Positions 1-10,766 of a DNA stretch of 64,000 bases are shown here, in pieces. Position numbers and translations under genes: made by a program. Numbering within the stretch: position 1 is the stretch's first letter; every line of letters starts with the position of its first letter. Below the pieces are notes generated by a model. It saw nothing but the letters and a program-made list of their open reading frames with translations. It searched no databases and was not told the DNA's origin. The stretch is from Karstenula rhodostoma CBS 690.94 (taxonomy: Eukaryota; Ascomycota; Dothideomycetes; Pleosporales; Didymosphaeriaceae), in the NCBI GenBank assembly GCA_010093485.1, contig MU001513.1, positions 633,696 through 697,695 of the forward strand, in the 5' to 3' direction.

Positions 1-180
1 CCGTTAGGGCCTTGGGCATCGTCGGTGGGGCGGTCTTTGACGACGGTGCCGTTGGGGTAGAGGCTAGGTATGTTGGTTGGTGGGTGGGGGGTTATGATGG
101 GGTTGGTGTACGCACGATGTCGAGTTGTGGATGACCCACGCGCCGGACAGGAGAGCGAGAAAGTGCTCCGGGGTCTTCAT
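1..180 (-). CDS. Lipocalin-like domain protein, N-terminus (runs off left edge)
   Basis: Two exons fit: 180..116 and 63..1, with a 52-base intron whose donor reads gtgcgt and whose acceptor ends in ctag. The alternative donor gtacac four bases further in gives a stop in exon 2, so gtgcgt was chosen. The reading starts MKTPEHFLALLSGAW and continues through a TSLYPNGT segment. A short helix followed by a GxW and then an aromatic-P-[ND]-G-T strand is the usual opening of small fungal lipocalin-like proteins, which are predicted small-molecule-binding beta-barrels. Only about 42 residues are inside the window, so the assignment rests on the opening motif alone. There is no signal peptide. Any short intracellular enzyme with a similar start remains possible. 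Confidence 0.5.
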
Positions 181-1570
181 GTTTGATCAGTTTGGTTTCT
201 TGAGGAGTGGGGAGTCCCGAGGGCGTTGTGGACTATGTTAGACATATTGCCTAGACATATACTCGAGAGCAACCGCAGGACACGGACAAGATGACGAATG
301 TGCGAGGGCGGTATGTTATTGCATGGACAAGGCGCATGGTGAGAACAGATTTGGGACCAATAGATAAGTTCATAGCCGGTGCGAAGATATGCGCAGATAG
401 GCAGTTGCGCGAATCATGCCCGCAGAATCATGTTGTTGCTGTAAGCTGTGCAGTTGTCTACTATACAATCTCTCAGACCAGGCATTGCAGAAAGCTTGGA
501 CACTACCGCTAGAGGTCAGCGCGGAGACGAGATGTTCAGTCCGTCGGTGAGCATTACCTGCGGTACCTCCGTAAGTTTACGCCCGGTCCATGTCTGCGTG
601 GAGGTTGCCCTCTACACAGAGTTTCTCCTGTGCGATACTGAATCCGGTAATTCACTTAGGTGCGAGTAAAGCGATTATCTGCGGACAAGCCGGTGAGCAG
701 CGGTTTGTGATCGCGCTGTTAGCCATCACATTGATCCTGGTATCTTGCGTGTCGGCATTTGCACCGCTGTAGATGCCACAATTACCGGGGGAAGATAGAT
801 TATTCGCGCGCTTGATGATGTCAGTAACCCACTGCTCATCACATGGCATCAAAACTTTGCACCGCGAGCATACGTAAGGCTACAGTCGCGTGGTGGGAAC
901 GACGCGGTGAATGTGAACTCGCCGCCGCAACCGTATAGAAAGAGATCGTGGCATGCGCGAGGATTGGAGCTAGGCTTCATGAAACAGTGACGGTTATCGT
1001 CGCTGACGAAAGAGGGGTCACGAAACCACTCGTTTTCCCTAACATCCAGGTATGTATTGAAAGCGTGTGGATCCGATGCTTTGAGTTTTTCATGTAGCGT
1101 TTCCCAAAGACGAGCAAACACGAGCCGTTCGCCATCAATGTTTTGCATTCGTTCGCCCTAACGTGCTCAAGAGCGAATGTCGCTCAAGGTGCGTCTGTCC
1201 CGGTGTTTCAGTTTCCATGGTGCGCACTGACACATTGGCCGGTCAGAGGACAGGTCGAGCGCGTTTGCGGATTGCGTTGCGGTCCTGCCATGTCAGTGCA
1301 GCGGCCAGATACGAGTTGTGCGAGCAGCAAGGAACAAGAGTATGGAGAAACATGCGATTCTTTTGTTGACCAGAATCCCGTCTCCCCGGTCAGGGACGCC
1401 ACGTTATCGGTACAGACCATGACATATGATACAGGTATTGCACAGAAGCCTGAGTAGAGTGTAAACGCCGACCGCCATGACAGCGGGATATGCAAAACAG
1501 CCAGAAGAAACCCCACCGCCTTTATACATTAAAGCCAAATCTCAAAGTTTGTGTTGTTGAAGCGAAGGGT
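181..1570. other. Intergenic stretch with only weak ORFs
   Basis: This is the upstream region of the lipocalin-like gene and the downstream region of TIM17. Apart from the possible decayed ORF pair at 652-1148, I see only short overlapping ORFs on both strands with no recognisable motif. One on the minus strand near 1514 begins with a hydrophobic stretch but has no homology signal and no clean start. Confidence 0.5.
652..1148 (-). pseudogene. Possible decayed small cysteine-containing protein
   Basis: A 99-codon minus-strand reading from an ATG at 1148 ends at a TGA at 849-851. An adjoining 66-codon reading in the next frame starts at 852 and ends at 652. Joined across a one-base shift they would give about 160 residues with scattered cysteines, including YGCGG, PRDC and, in the second part, a PCDEQW and SPACPQ. 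No GT..AG intron that would bridge the frames is visible near 849. I do not recognise the family and there is no signal peptide at the start. It may be a broken small gene, a sequencing slip in a real gene, or two chance ORFs. Confidence 0.2.
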
Positions 1571-2163
1571 CTACGCAGCCACGGCCATGCCGCCGCCGGG
1601 GGCTGGCGGTGCGGGCTGGGCCGGCATTGGTGGCGCCTCGAGCTTCGTGTTGTCGGCCATCATCCTGTTGAAGCCGATGCTGACGCCTTCGATGACGGCG
1701 AGCAGGATGGCGCACGATATCGCGCCGTTGCGCATCGACTTGTAGCCTCCTCGTACTGCGAGCGAGCCACCGGTGAAGAATCCTGCGATGATGGCGTTCC
1801 AGGGGTCCTCCTTCTTCCGTATGCCCTTGACGGCGCAGTCGTATGTGTTGAAAAGACCTCCCCAGACTCCGAAGTTGCCGCCGAGCACAGGTGCGCGGGC
1901 TTTTATCGCTGTGAGGGCACCGATGCGCCGTTCGCCGTAGGGAGAGTTGCGGAACTGGGCGACAGTTAGGGATCAGGAATGCCGGTAACAGGGCGGCGGG
2001 AGCTGCTTACGCCTTTGATACCGTGCCATACTGCACCACCGACAGCCTATCGCGTCGTGTTAGCCTGGCTGTTGAATCGGAACGGAGCGCGTACCCCCAT
2101 GGCGAATGCGCCGCCGAAGTCATTGAGAATGACCCACGGGCAGGGATCTCTTGTGTGGTCCAT
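1571..2163 (-). CDS. TIM17: TIM17, mitochondrial inner-membrane import translocase subunit
   Basis: Three exons: 2163..2095, 2046..2011 and 1954..1571, giving 162 residues, close to the usual length of the family. The start is [17 protein letters not shown], the classic Tim17 opening, followed by [18 protein letters not shown], the [16 protein letters not shown] loop and [11 protein letters not shown]. These are the conserved glycine-rich membrane segments of Tim17. The protein is a core subunit of the TIM23 complex and moves presequence proteins across the inner mitochondrial membrane. The C-terminus is short, proline and alanine rich. The introns are 48 and 56 bases. Both junctions keep phase and restore the conserved motif, so the model is secure. 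The gene is divergent from the dynamin gene. Confidence 0.95.
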
Positions 2164-3223
2164 CGCGAATTGTGTGGGAGAAAAGGAGCAAGCGCGATGG
2201 GAACGCGGACAGACGTGCTAAGGACGGATGGGATGGCGGTGGGCGGGTTGCTGGTGGTGAGTGATGCGCTCAACTTTTCTCGAGCAACCCTGGCCGCTGA
2301 CGCCAATCCAATTGAATCGGGACGTCGCACGTGATGGTCGGCCGGGACCGGGCCGACATGGACGCTTCTAGGGGACGCGACGACCGCTCATCGCATGGCC
2401 CAACTTGCTGCACTGCCATGTCAACGTTTGTCCTATCCATGTTCCATTTTCCATGTATGTACATGCGGCTTGCTTCGGCCATCTCCATCACTATGCATCG
2501 ATGGGACGGCGGACCTGGACGCGCCGAAAATGCAACCCACCGCTGTGAGCGCTCGACGCAACTGTGCAGCCTGCTTCCATCAATACGGACTTTTGTCTCT
2601 TCGTGTGCACAATCAACGCCTCGACCGGTTGATCCCGACGAAAAACTTTCCGCTCCTGGCAGAGGCGGCATTAGCTTGGAATCAGGCAGCGCCTCAGGCG
2701 GCTACCCATGTGTCTCTTGCGCAAGAGAGAGGAGAAGTTGGTGGTGCGAACGCCAAGCAGGTGAGAGACGGTGAGCTCGCCCACGCGTGATTCCAAGGCG
2801 AACGTGAACACCCGCAACTCCCACTCATCTTTCCTTGCCCTCTCGATCTTCATGGCCTCTCTTATTTCGTTCGTCCCACTTTGCTGCACGTATGACTCCT
2901 CCGTTCATGTCACACTACGTCTTCACGCGCCCCTTGTAACTCCTCCATGGCCGTTTCTGCTCAGTAGCTTAACACAATGGTGGAGACGGCAGCCAGTTTA
3001 ATGGATTGCCATTCCTCGTGGCTCGGGTACAGCCTTGGCGCTTTCTTTCGTTTGCTTCGACTGCTTCACCACAACTTCGGCGCCGCAAGAGCGAGGCCTC
3101 TTGCGCCTCACCGCAGCTTTGGCCGCCCCTCGCCCCGCCTTCTTAAGCTCCACTGTCTCCCCAACTCTTCGCTCTCTCCCTCAGTCACGCCCTCGACACT
3201 TCCCACAACCACTCGACGCCGCA
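2164..3223. promoter_or_regulatory. Shared upstream region between TIM17 and the dynamin gene
   Basis: About 1.06 kb lies between two divergent start codons. Several ORFs of 70-150 codons cross it on both strands but overlap each other, lack motifs and have no intron signals. The last 200 bases before the dynamin start are pyrimidine rich, typical of fungal 5' leaders. Confidence 0.5.
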
Positions 3224-6139
3224 ATGGGAGGTCCAGCGAGAGCCACGCGGGGCCGAGAACAGCAACAACAACAACAACCGCAGCCTCCGCAACCAAGTTC
3301 CGGCACTACCATCTTTGACGGGTCGTTCACCGAGCCCAGTGATAGTGTCGGTTACGCTACACCGCAAAAGACCGAGACCGTCTCACCTCGTACGGAGCGC
3401 TCGCGGCTCAGTCAGTCTTCGGAACCGCTAGCCATCCGGCAGCCCAACAGTACGTACTGCTCAGACGTACCCTTTGCACCGCTGACCTTCTAGATGGCGA
3501 TGAGTGTGACAATGACAGTTCTATCGCGACGCTGTGTAGCGAGTCCGATCCTCTCGGCACACACATGAAAGAGGTGATCTCAGTGATCAGCCGCCTTGAA
3601 GGGCTGGGCCTGCAACAGCAGTCTATTCCACTACCCAAATGCGTAATCTTGGGAGAACAGTCGTCCGGCAAGTCGTCCGTGATTGAAGCTATATCTGGCG
3701 TTCGCACTCCTCGCGCTGGTGGCACTTGCACTCGTTGTCCGCTGTAAGTTACAAGTCTCGCTGCAGGAGTATCCAGACACTGACCGAACACAGTTTCATC
3801 AAGTTGGAGTGTGCCAGCAACCCGCAAGCTAGTTGGCATGCTCGCGTTACCTTACGACTAAGCTATGAATATAAAGGCGCGGCTCGAGGTGCAAAGTTTC
3901 CCGGGTGGGAACCAAATCTTAACGTTCCAGAAGTCCCTTTCGCTGTGTGTAGCTCCCCAGAGCAACTCGAAGAAGTCATTCGCCGAGCCCAGTTAGCTCT
4001 CGTGCACCCGCTGGAAGATGCAATGATATTCGCCCAGGGCCGAGTCCCGACTCTCAACCCGGACCAGACCCTGAGAGTGAATTTCAGTCCGAACATTGTG
4101 TGCATACACTTGTCGGCTCCGACGCTCCCCAATTTATCATTCTACGACCTGCCTGGCATCATCTCTCAATCAGAAAACCCGGATGACGTCAAGCTTGTCA
4201 AGCAGCTCGTGCAGGGATTCGTTGAAGATCCAGACGCCATCGTGTTGGTGGCTTGCTCTCTGGCTGCCGACATAGCCACGTCTATTGCCTCTGGATATGC
4301 ACGTACCCGGTGGGGTGCTGGAGGGCGCTGCATCGGTAAGTTTTGTATACTCAGCATAGGTGACGTGCGCTAACATCTTTAGGTGTGCTCACAAAACCTG
4401 ATCTCCTTCCAGCAGGAAGCTCGTATGAGCCGCTGCAGAGGGTGTTGAACAACGTCGAGCTTAAGTTCGGTCACGGATACTTCGTTGTAAAGAATCCCGA
4501 CCAAGTCATGCTCAATAACCGACTCAAGCATCATGACGCAAGGCTGCACGAACAGAAGTTTTTCGCATCTCAGGAACCATGGGCTACCAGCTTGCGATCC
4601 CACAATGGTCGCTTTGGCACGGCAAATTTGCAACAATTCCTTTCCCAGAAGCTGGCTGGTCAGATGGTGAAGGCGCTTCCAGGGATCTACGAACAGGTGC
4701 AACTACGCCTAGACGACGTCGATGCGGAGCTGAGGCGCATACCCGAGCCACCACCAAACCATGGCGCCACCAGAATCATTATGGACCTTATCAACGCGTT
4801 CTCCGACCACGTAAGGAAGGAAGTGGAGGGAGCCTACCCTTGTAAAGACTGGAGAAATTCCTGGAAAGACCTGCGGGAGGCGTTCTTCGACGGCCTTGAT
4901 GCAATGAGGCCTACCATGATGAGGCGCGGCCAGCAAGACCTTGGCCTCTACCACTCCACCTTTGCAGGAAAGTCATCTGACGATCCTTTGTGTCTGTCAG
5001 ATGGAGATGACGACGAGGAGATGGGTAACAGCGCACTTCCGGAGACCCCACAAAACAAGCGCAAGCTCGATTATACAACGCCCACGCCGACGTCCAACAA
5101 GAAGAGTCGCTTCTCCGTGCCGCCGATCCCGACGCCTGCCAAGATGAGACCTGTGCACGGCGTGGACTACAATGACAAGCGTAAGGCCTTCCAGCTGGAC
5201 GACGTTCGTCAGCATTTGGACGCCAACTCGCAGTCGAAAATACCTGGCCATATCGAACCGAAGGTTGTTGACGATTTGGTCAGGCAGACTATTGCTCATT
5301 GGAGTGTTCCCATGGGGAAACTCTTCATTGACTTGGATAATTGTCTGAAGACCTTCGTCCGCATGAGCTTCGAGCAACATTTTCAGCCTCGCAAGGATAC
5401 TAAACTTTACACCGATGCCTGGAAGATTGTGGAAAACATCTTGGACACCAGCTTGGTGGAACAGCGGACGATGGCCGGCGACGCCTTCAACGATGAGATT
5501 GAAGGCCCCTACACGTTTCACAAAGCCATCTTCAACAGCGAGAAGAACTCGATGTCTGAGAAGTATCGCAAAGCTCGTTTCGACACTCGTATCAGGATTT
5601 ACATGGAAGAGATGGCACAATACGTCGGCCAAGAGAAAGTACCAAGTAAGGAGAAACTTGTCAAGAACGAGAATCTCTGTAGCCGACTTAAAGAGGAGCC
5701 GTATGAGGTCGAGGTCGATGTCGTCGCTCAAATCACCAGCTACTATGTGCTCGCGGTTCGTCGTTTCCACGACTCCATCTGCATGCGCATCGAGTCAAAG
5801 TTCTTCACACGCCTGCGATCGAAATTGCGCGATGAGATAGAAGAGACACTGGGCATACACGACGAAGACGGCACCCGCAAGGCCATGGAGCTCCTCGCAG
5901 AGCCTTCGCAACACGCGGCGCGACGTAAGGAACTCTTGGCCATGAGGGACGCTCTACTTGAAGGACGGGGTGAGCTCGATGCTCTGTACGAGAAGCACGG
6001 CAATAAGCTCGCTGCTTCCCAAGGCTCGCACGGCTACGCGGCACCCCTCTTCAACTCGTCGGCTTCATTCGGTACTACCTCTACCCCTCTAACAGACGAG
6101 ATGCATGATATTACGCAGAGCGGCCGTGTTCGTCGTTAA
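3224..6139 (+). CDS. Dynamin-family GTPase (Mx/dynamin-like)
   Basis: Four exons fit: 3224..3449, 3494..3743, 3794..4335 and 4383..6139, giving 924 residues. The GTPase domain shows G1 as GEQSSGKSS (about residues 129-137), G3 as DLPG (277-280) and G4 as TKPD (343-346). The third intron splits the codon just before the VLTKPD strand, which confirms the join. A dynamin-type middle region and a helical C-terminal assembly region follow (CMRIESKFFTRLR area). No PH domain or transmembrane segment is seen. A Gln-run sits at residues 13-18. Dynamins assemble on membranes and use GTP to remodel or cut them; which membrane this one serves cannot be told. A disordered insert (about residues 560-600) contains a KKSR patch. 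It belongs to the broad fungal Mx-like group, not to Vps1 or Dnm1. Confidence 0.92.
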
Positions 6140-7090
6140 CTTTGATTCCGAGAAGGCAATCGCCTCCGCCTCGCTGCTGTTCCCGCACCTGGTCATAAGA
6201 TCATCGTTCATGACTTGGAGCAGCGCTCTACGCAAAGCTATGGAGACGCTGAACATCCTCCGTTCACTGTCGCCTCGCACTCCATGAAATGCGTTTGTTA
6301 TCCTCTCTTCCTATTCGCAATTGGTTTGTGGAGACGTCTATGCATCTCCCATGTCGACAATGCCTTTCTGAAGCGAACAGTGAATCGGCGACGCAAGATT
6401 TCTTCTCCGCGTGGATTCTTCATGCTTGGGTTGGGGTCTCACGGTAGGCAGTGTCTGGGAGCCTTTAGGCATCGACCGTCGCCTTTCGTGCTTATCGCAT
6501 TCAAGACGGCGTTGTAGCTGCATCAGAGCGGAAAAGGTCTCGGTACCCACTTTGAGATTTGATGTCAATCCTGGATATGTAGCTTGAACGTATCTAGTCT
6601 CAAAGTATCTCGTACACAGCAGCACATTTCCAATGTTCAAAGTTTCCCTTGAAGCACGTGAAACGCAACGAACTAAGGCGTCAGCTTCCCTCCTACATAT
6701 TCACTATTTGGTCCTCGACTGACACAAAGTTACAACGTCGTCCACGCTGACTCCAGACAGTTGTTCTAGACGGGACAAAGCGTCAGCACCAATCGACGAC
6801 GACAAGCTTATTCGGGCTGTTGATAACACGCTCTGGACGTGCCGAGGCTCTCCGCTCTTGCTCCTCCGCACGTACGACTCCGCAATACCCCAGCTCTATG
6901 CTAGCTAATTGTATCTTCTGCTACGTCCCGTACCGGAGCCATACTCTGCGCTGAGTAAAGCATAGCGAAACGTTAGCCCTAGCTGACCTCTAGCAGATCC
7001 CAAACCTCAGCCTGTATTAAAGCTCCGGCAGTCAGCTCAACGACCTGCGCTCCGTGGAGTTGTTGTACGGACCACCCTACCCCCCTCACA
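6140..7090. other. Intergenic region, no gene seen
   Basis: This is the 3' side of the dynamin gene and the upstream side of the hydrolase pseudogene. A 100-codon minus-strand ORF near 6338-6640 has no motif and looks like chance. Confidence 0.5.
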
Positions 7091-8229
7091 ATGGCCACCC
7101 TCGCCGACGTCCTCGCCACGCAGCCCTTCAAAACCCTCTACGTCGTCGCCGTGCTCGTCACCAACTTCGCCAAACTCCCCTTCTAGATCGCAAAGTCCAC
7201 GCTCGTCCGCCAACACCCGACATGGGGTTTCGGCCAGGCGCTCGCGCTGTGCATCACGCGCGCCTTCATCACCACTGTGTCTGTCGTCCGCGCGCGCACG
7301 CCGTTGCCCCTCACGCCGGAGAAAGAAGGCGCGCGGTTCGAGGTGATTTCGCACAGAGCGGCGCACGCGGGGGCGTTCAAGGGGCCGATGCTGGCGAACG
7401 CGCAGACGGTATCCCATCCGGCTGGCCCCCGCGGACGTCACGGCGGACACGCGGGTGCTGCTGCACATGCACGGGGGCGCGTACGTGTTTGGAGACGGCC
7501 GCACCGCAGCATCGGGGTATCTCGCGCACAGCCTGCTGCAGCACACGCCCGTGACACACGTCCTGTGTCCGCAGTACCGCCTGTCAACACTACCAGCGGG
7601 TCCGCGCTCGAACCCGTTCCTCGCGCTACAGGACGCGCTGACAGCGTATCTATTCGTCCTGCACGAGCTCAAAGTCCCCGCCGACAGCGTCGTCCTGGGC
7701 GGCGACTCGGCGAGCGGAAACTGCGCCATCGCCCTGCTCCGCTACATCGCAGAGTACGGCGCCGAGCTCGCCATACCACCACCCGGCGCCGCCTTGCTGT
7801 GGAGTCCCTGGATTGATCACACTGACGGGAGTACAGAGTTTGCGCGGACAAACCCGCACTTTGCGTGCGACTATGTTGTACTGGCCTCTATAACGTAGGG
7901 CGTATGCGCGTTCGCGGGGCAGAATCCGCCGCTGGTGGGGCTGAGCAACCTCGCGAGTAACCCGTATGCGAATACGAAGGTGTGTGGGGGGGGGGTTTCA
8001 GACGTTAGTGCTGGTGTATGTGAATGTAGGTGGGGCTGAGGTGTTGTATTTTGTTGTTAAGGAATGGGCGGAGATGAGGGAGGCGGAGGGGAACGAGGTG
8101 TGTTTAGATATTACAGAGGGTATTTATCATGATTTGCTCATAGTTGCGAGGACAATTGGGATGGAGGACAAGGCGGTAGAGATGGCGAAGAGCGCTGGCG
8201 CGTGGCTGGCGGATGTGGGGAACAGATAG
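7091..8229 (+). pseudogene. Broken alpha/beta hydrolase fold-3 (HSL-type) gene
   Basis: Reading from ATG 7091 gives MATLADVLATQPFKTLYVV, then an in-frame TAG at 7184-7186, then continued homology in the same frame. Near 7410 the coding frame shifts by one base. The new frame holds the oxyanion motif LLHMHGGAYVFG and the nucleophile motif GGDSASG. A second TAG follows at 7896-7898. Homology continues to NPYANTK, then shifts frame again next to a 10-G run near 7987. The last part keeps EGIYHD, the catalytic His region, and ends at 8229. An intact member would hydrolyse a small ester or lipid substrate. Two stops and two shifts make expression of a working enzyme very unlikely. A mis-modelled intron cannot remove the first stop. 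Both TAG codons fit a CpA-to-TpA change from CAG or TGG. Confidence 0.82.
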
Positions 8230-8673
8230 CGAATGTTAGTATTTAGACTGTATAGACTAGGTAGCTTTGTCACTCTCTTACAGTTGGTTGACACGGCACA
8301 GGTGTATATAGCCTATTATCAACTGCTTAACGTAGAATTGATATAGCAAGATAAGCTGAACGACAAAACCTCGTATAGAAGATAAGGCTAACGAAGAAAA
8401 CGATATTAACAAGACGTTAATTAATTAGTTGGTGACATAGAAGCCGCTTGAACACCTGAACCAGCACGCGATAGACGGTCTGCCATCTTCTCGAGGCCCT
8501 GTTCACTGCATCGCGAGCACATAGGAGGAACTGCGGCTTTGTTAGCAAAGCCTCACGAGGGTATGGTATGCTGCAAGGCACAATGAAGTGTAAAGGTATG
8601 GGCATTCCGAAATAGAAGCTGTTCTACAATGTCCGTGTTGTTTTTGCTATACCCAACGCCGCTCCGATGCCGT
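8230..8673. other. Intergenic, AT-richer than its surroundings
   Basis: This stretch lies between the hydrolase pseudogene and the 3' end of argininosuccinate synthase. Bases 8230-8440 are noticeably richer in A and T, with runs such as ttaattaattag. I see no ORF of note. It could be 3' sequence or a worn repeat. Confidence 0.4.
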
Positions 8674-10215
8674 TCAAACCTGATCCCTAATGAAGTTGTC
8701 CTGGCCGACGGAGAAGCCGCTCGCACCAGCCTCAAGCTGTTGCAGGCCGTACTTCTTCAAGCGAATGCTCTGGATGGCGATGAAGCCCGTCGTGTCCATG
8801 GGGCTGAAGTTGTCCAGGGTATCCATGGACGCCTCCTCTTCGCTGTACAGCTTCTCCGTCTGACTTGACCGTCCGAGCACGTACGCGTTGCCCTTGTAGA
8901 GGCTCAACCTCACCTCACCATTGACTCGCTTCTGGCTGAAGAGCAGCGAGTTCTCGATGAACTCGCGCTCGGGGCTGAAGTACATGCCGTTGTAGAGCTG
9001 GTAGCTCCAGCTGTGGGAAACGAACTGGTCGCGGAGGGCGCGGACCTGAGCGTCCATGACGAGACCCTCGAGGTCGAGATGGGCGAGGCGGAGGATGGTC
9101 ATGGCGGGAGAGTCGTAGCAGCCACGGGACTTGAGACCGATGAAGCGGTTCTCGACGATGTCGATGCGGCCGATGCCGTGGATGTAGCCGATCTTGTTGA
9201 GGAACTCGAAGAGCTCGACGCTGTCGGTGTAGGTCTTGTCGCCGGCCACGACGGCGACCGGGATACCCTTATCGAACTTGACGGTGATGTTTTGGGGCTC
9301 GTTGGGTGCGTTGAGCGGCGAATCGGTCATGGTCCACATGTCATCCGGGGGCGACTTGTCAGGGTCTTCAAGGATACCCGCTTCATAGCTGCAGTGTGCA
9401 AGGTTCGCGTCCATGGACCACGGCTTCGCCTTTGTGGATGTGACGGGGATGTTGTGCTCGTCGGCGTAGTCGAGGAGGTCCTGGCGGCCCTTGAACTTGT
9501 CGCAGAACTCGGGAAGCCTCCAGGGCGCGATGACCTTGATTGAGGGCTGGAGTGTGTAGCTGTTTCATATCAACACCGCTTTCATGCCAACTAGCCGTCT
9601 GGGCAGAGATATACTCACAATGCCAATTCGAACCGCACCTGGTCGTTGCCCTTGCCTGTGCAACCGTGACTCACCCACCCGCACCCTTCCTCCAGGGCGA
9701 CCTTGATCTGCGCGCGCGCAATGACGGGGCGAGCCAGACTCGTACCGAGCAGGTAGCGGCCCTCGTAGCTGGCGTTGCACTGGACGGCGCGGAAGCATAG
9801 ATCCTCGACGAATTCCCGACGGAGGTCGAGGATGACCTGGCACAGACACAGTCAGACTTCCATTTTACAGATAGCAGAGGGGCACGAAGCGAGCATACCA
9901 TTTTCAGTGCGCCGATCTTGAGCGCCTTCTTCTCGACCTCGTCCCAGGGCTCATCCTGTCCGACGTTCGCCAGGAAGCACACAACCTCGTAGCCCTCCTC
10001 TGCAATTGCTTAGCCTGCTTCTCCGCTCAGTGCGTGGTGATGCATACCGATAAGCCATTTCAAAATGGTCGAGGTATCAAGACCGCCTGCGAGTCAATGT
10101 TAGTCGCGCACCCCTCTTTTGTTCCACTCTCAACAAACGTCGTCATCGCAGGACCGATTCTCGACAGAGATGCTCACATACCAGAGTAGGCGAGACAGAC
10201 CCTTCCCTTAGCCAT
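8674..10215 (-). CDS. ARG1: Argininosuccinate synthase
   Basis: Five exons: 10215..10182, 10086..10048, 9999..9899, 9836..9619 and 9559..8674, giving 425 residues, the normal size. The start [17 protein letters not shown] is the ATP-binding PP-loop that opens the family. Next come [42 protein letters not shown] and [13 protein letters not shown], all diagnostic of the citrulline and aspartate sites. The enzyme joins citrulline and aspartate with ATP to make argininosuccinate in arginine biosynthesis, in the cytosol. Two small early exons and four introns were placed by phase and by restoring these motifs. The gene name follows yeast; it is arg-1 in Neurospora. Nothing unusual was seen. Confidence 0.97.
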
Positions 10216-10766
10216 GATGTGCAAACGGGGTATATATCGAAATTTGTAGGAGTTCAATGGCAGGAAGAAACTTGGAGATTCGGAATACACGGGCTGTTCG
10301 CGGCGGTGGGGCACCTTTTATCTCTCCGCTATCAACAGTCACCGCCAGAAATTTTGGTGGTCAAAGCTCCCAACGTTCCGATCTTCGGCTTAGTTGCGGG
10401 CGCCGTACCCTGGCTCCTGCACCTCGTAAGGCGCACGACGTACGCATCCTTCATGGGTCAAAATGCGGTCGGTGGATTGGCGAGTCAACCGTTGTCTTGT
10501 TCATGTCTCGAGATATGCATTGTTAATTGGTATCGTAATGAGATGGTCAACGTCGCCGAAGCCGAAAGGAAAACACCCCCTATGCATCTAAACATATAGA
10601 ACCCCTAGCCAACGCCATGCATGCAATGTTCGTATTTTCCAAAGTGTAAAGCCGACTCAAAATAGACAAAAAAGCATGTGGAGCCAATACCCACAAGAAC
10701 AACGTCCTGCACGACGAACCAGCCAGCAAAACTGAAGAATGAGCATGTAGATAGTAGGACGGGGTA
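10216..10766. promoter_or_regulatory. Upstream of ARG1 and downstream of the deubiquitinase gene
   Basis: The 551 bases separate the ARG1 start from the stop of the deubiquitinase gene. They should contain the ARG1 promoter. I saw no clear Gcn4/CPC1-type TGACTCA element and no credible ORF. Confidence 0.4.

Noticed and set aside
4997..5770. 257-codon minus-strand ORF
   Set aside because: Antisense to the large dynamin exon; no independent motif.
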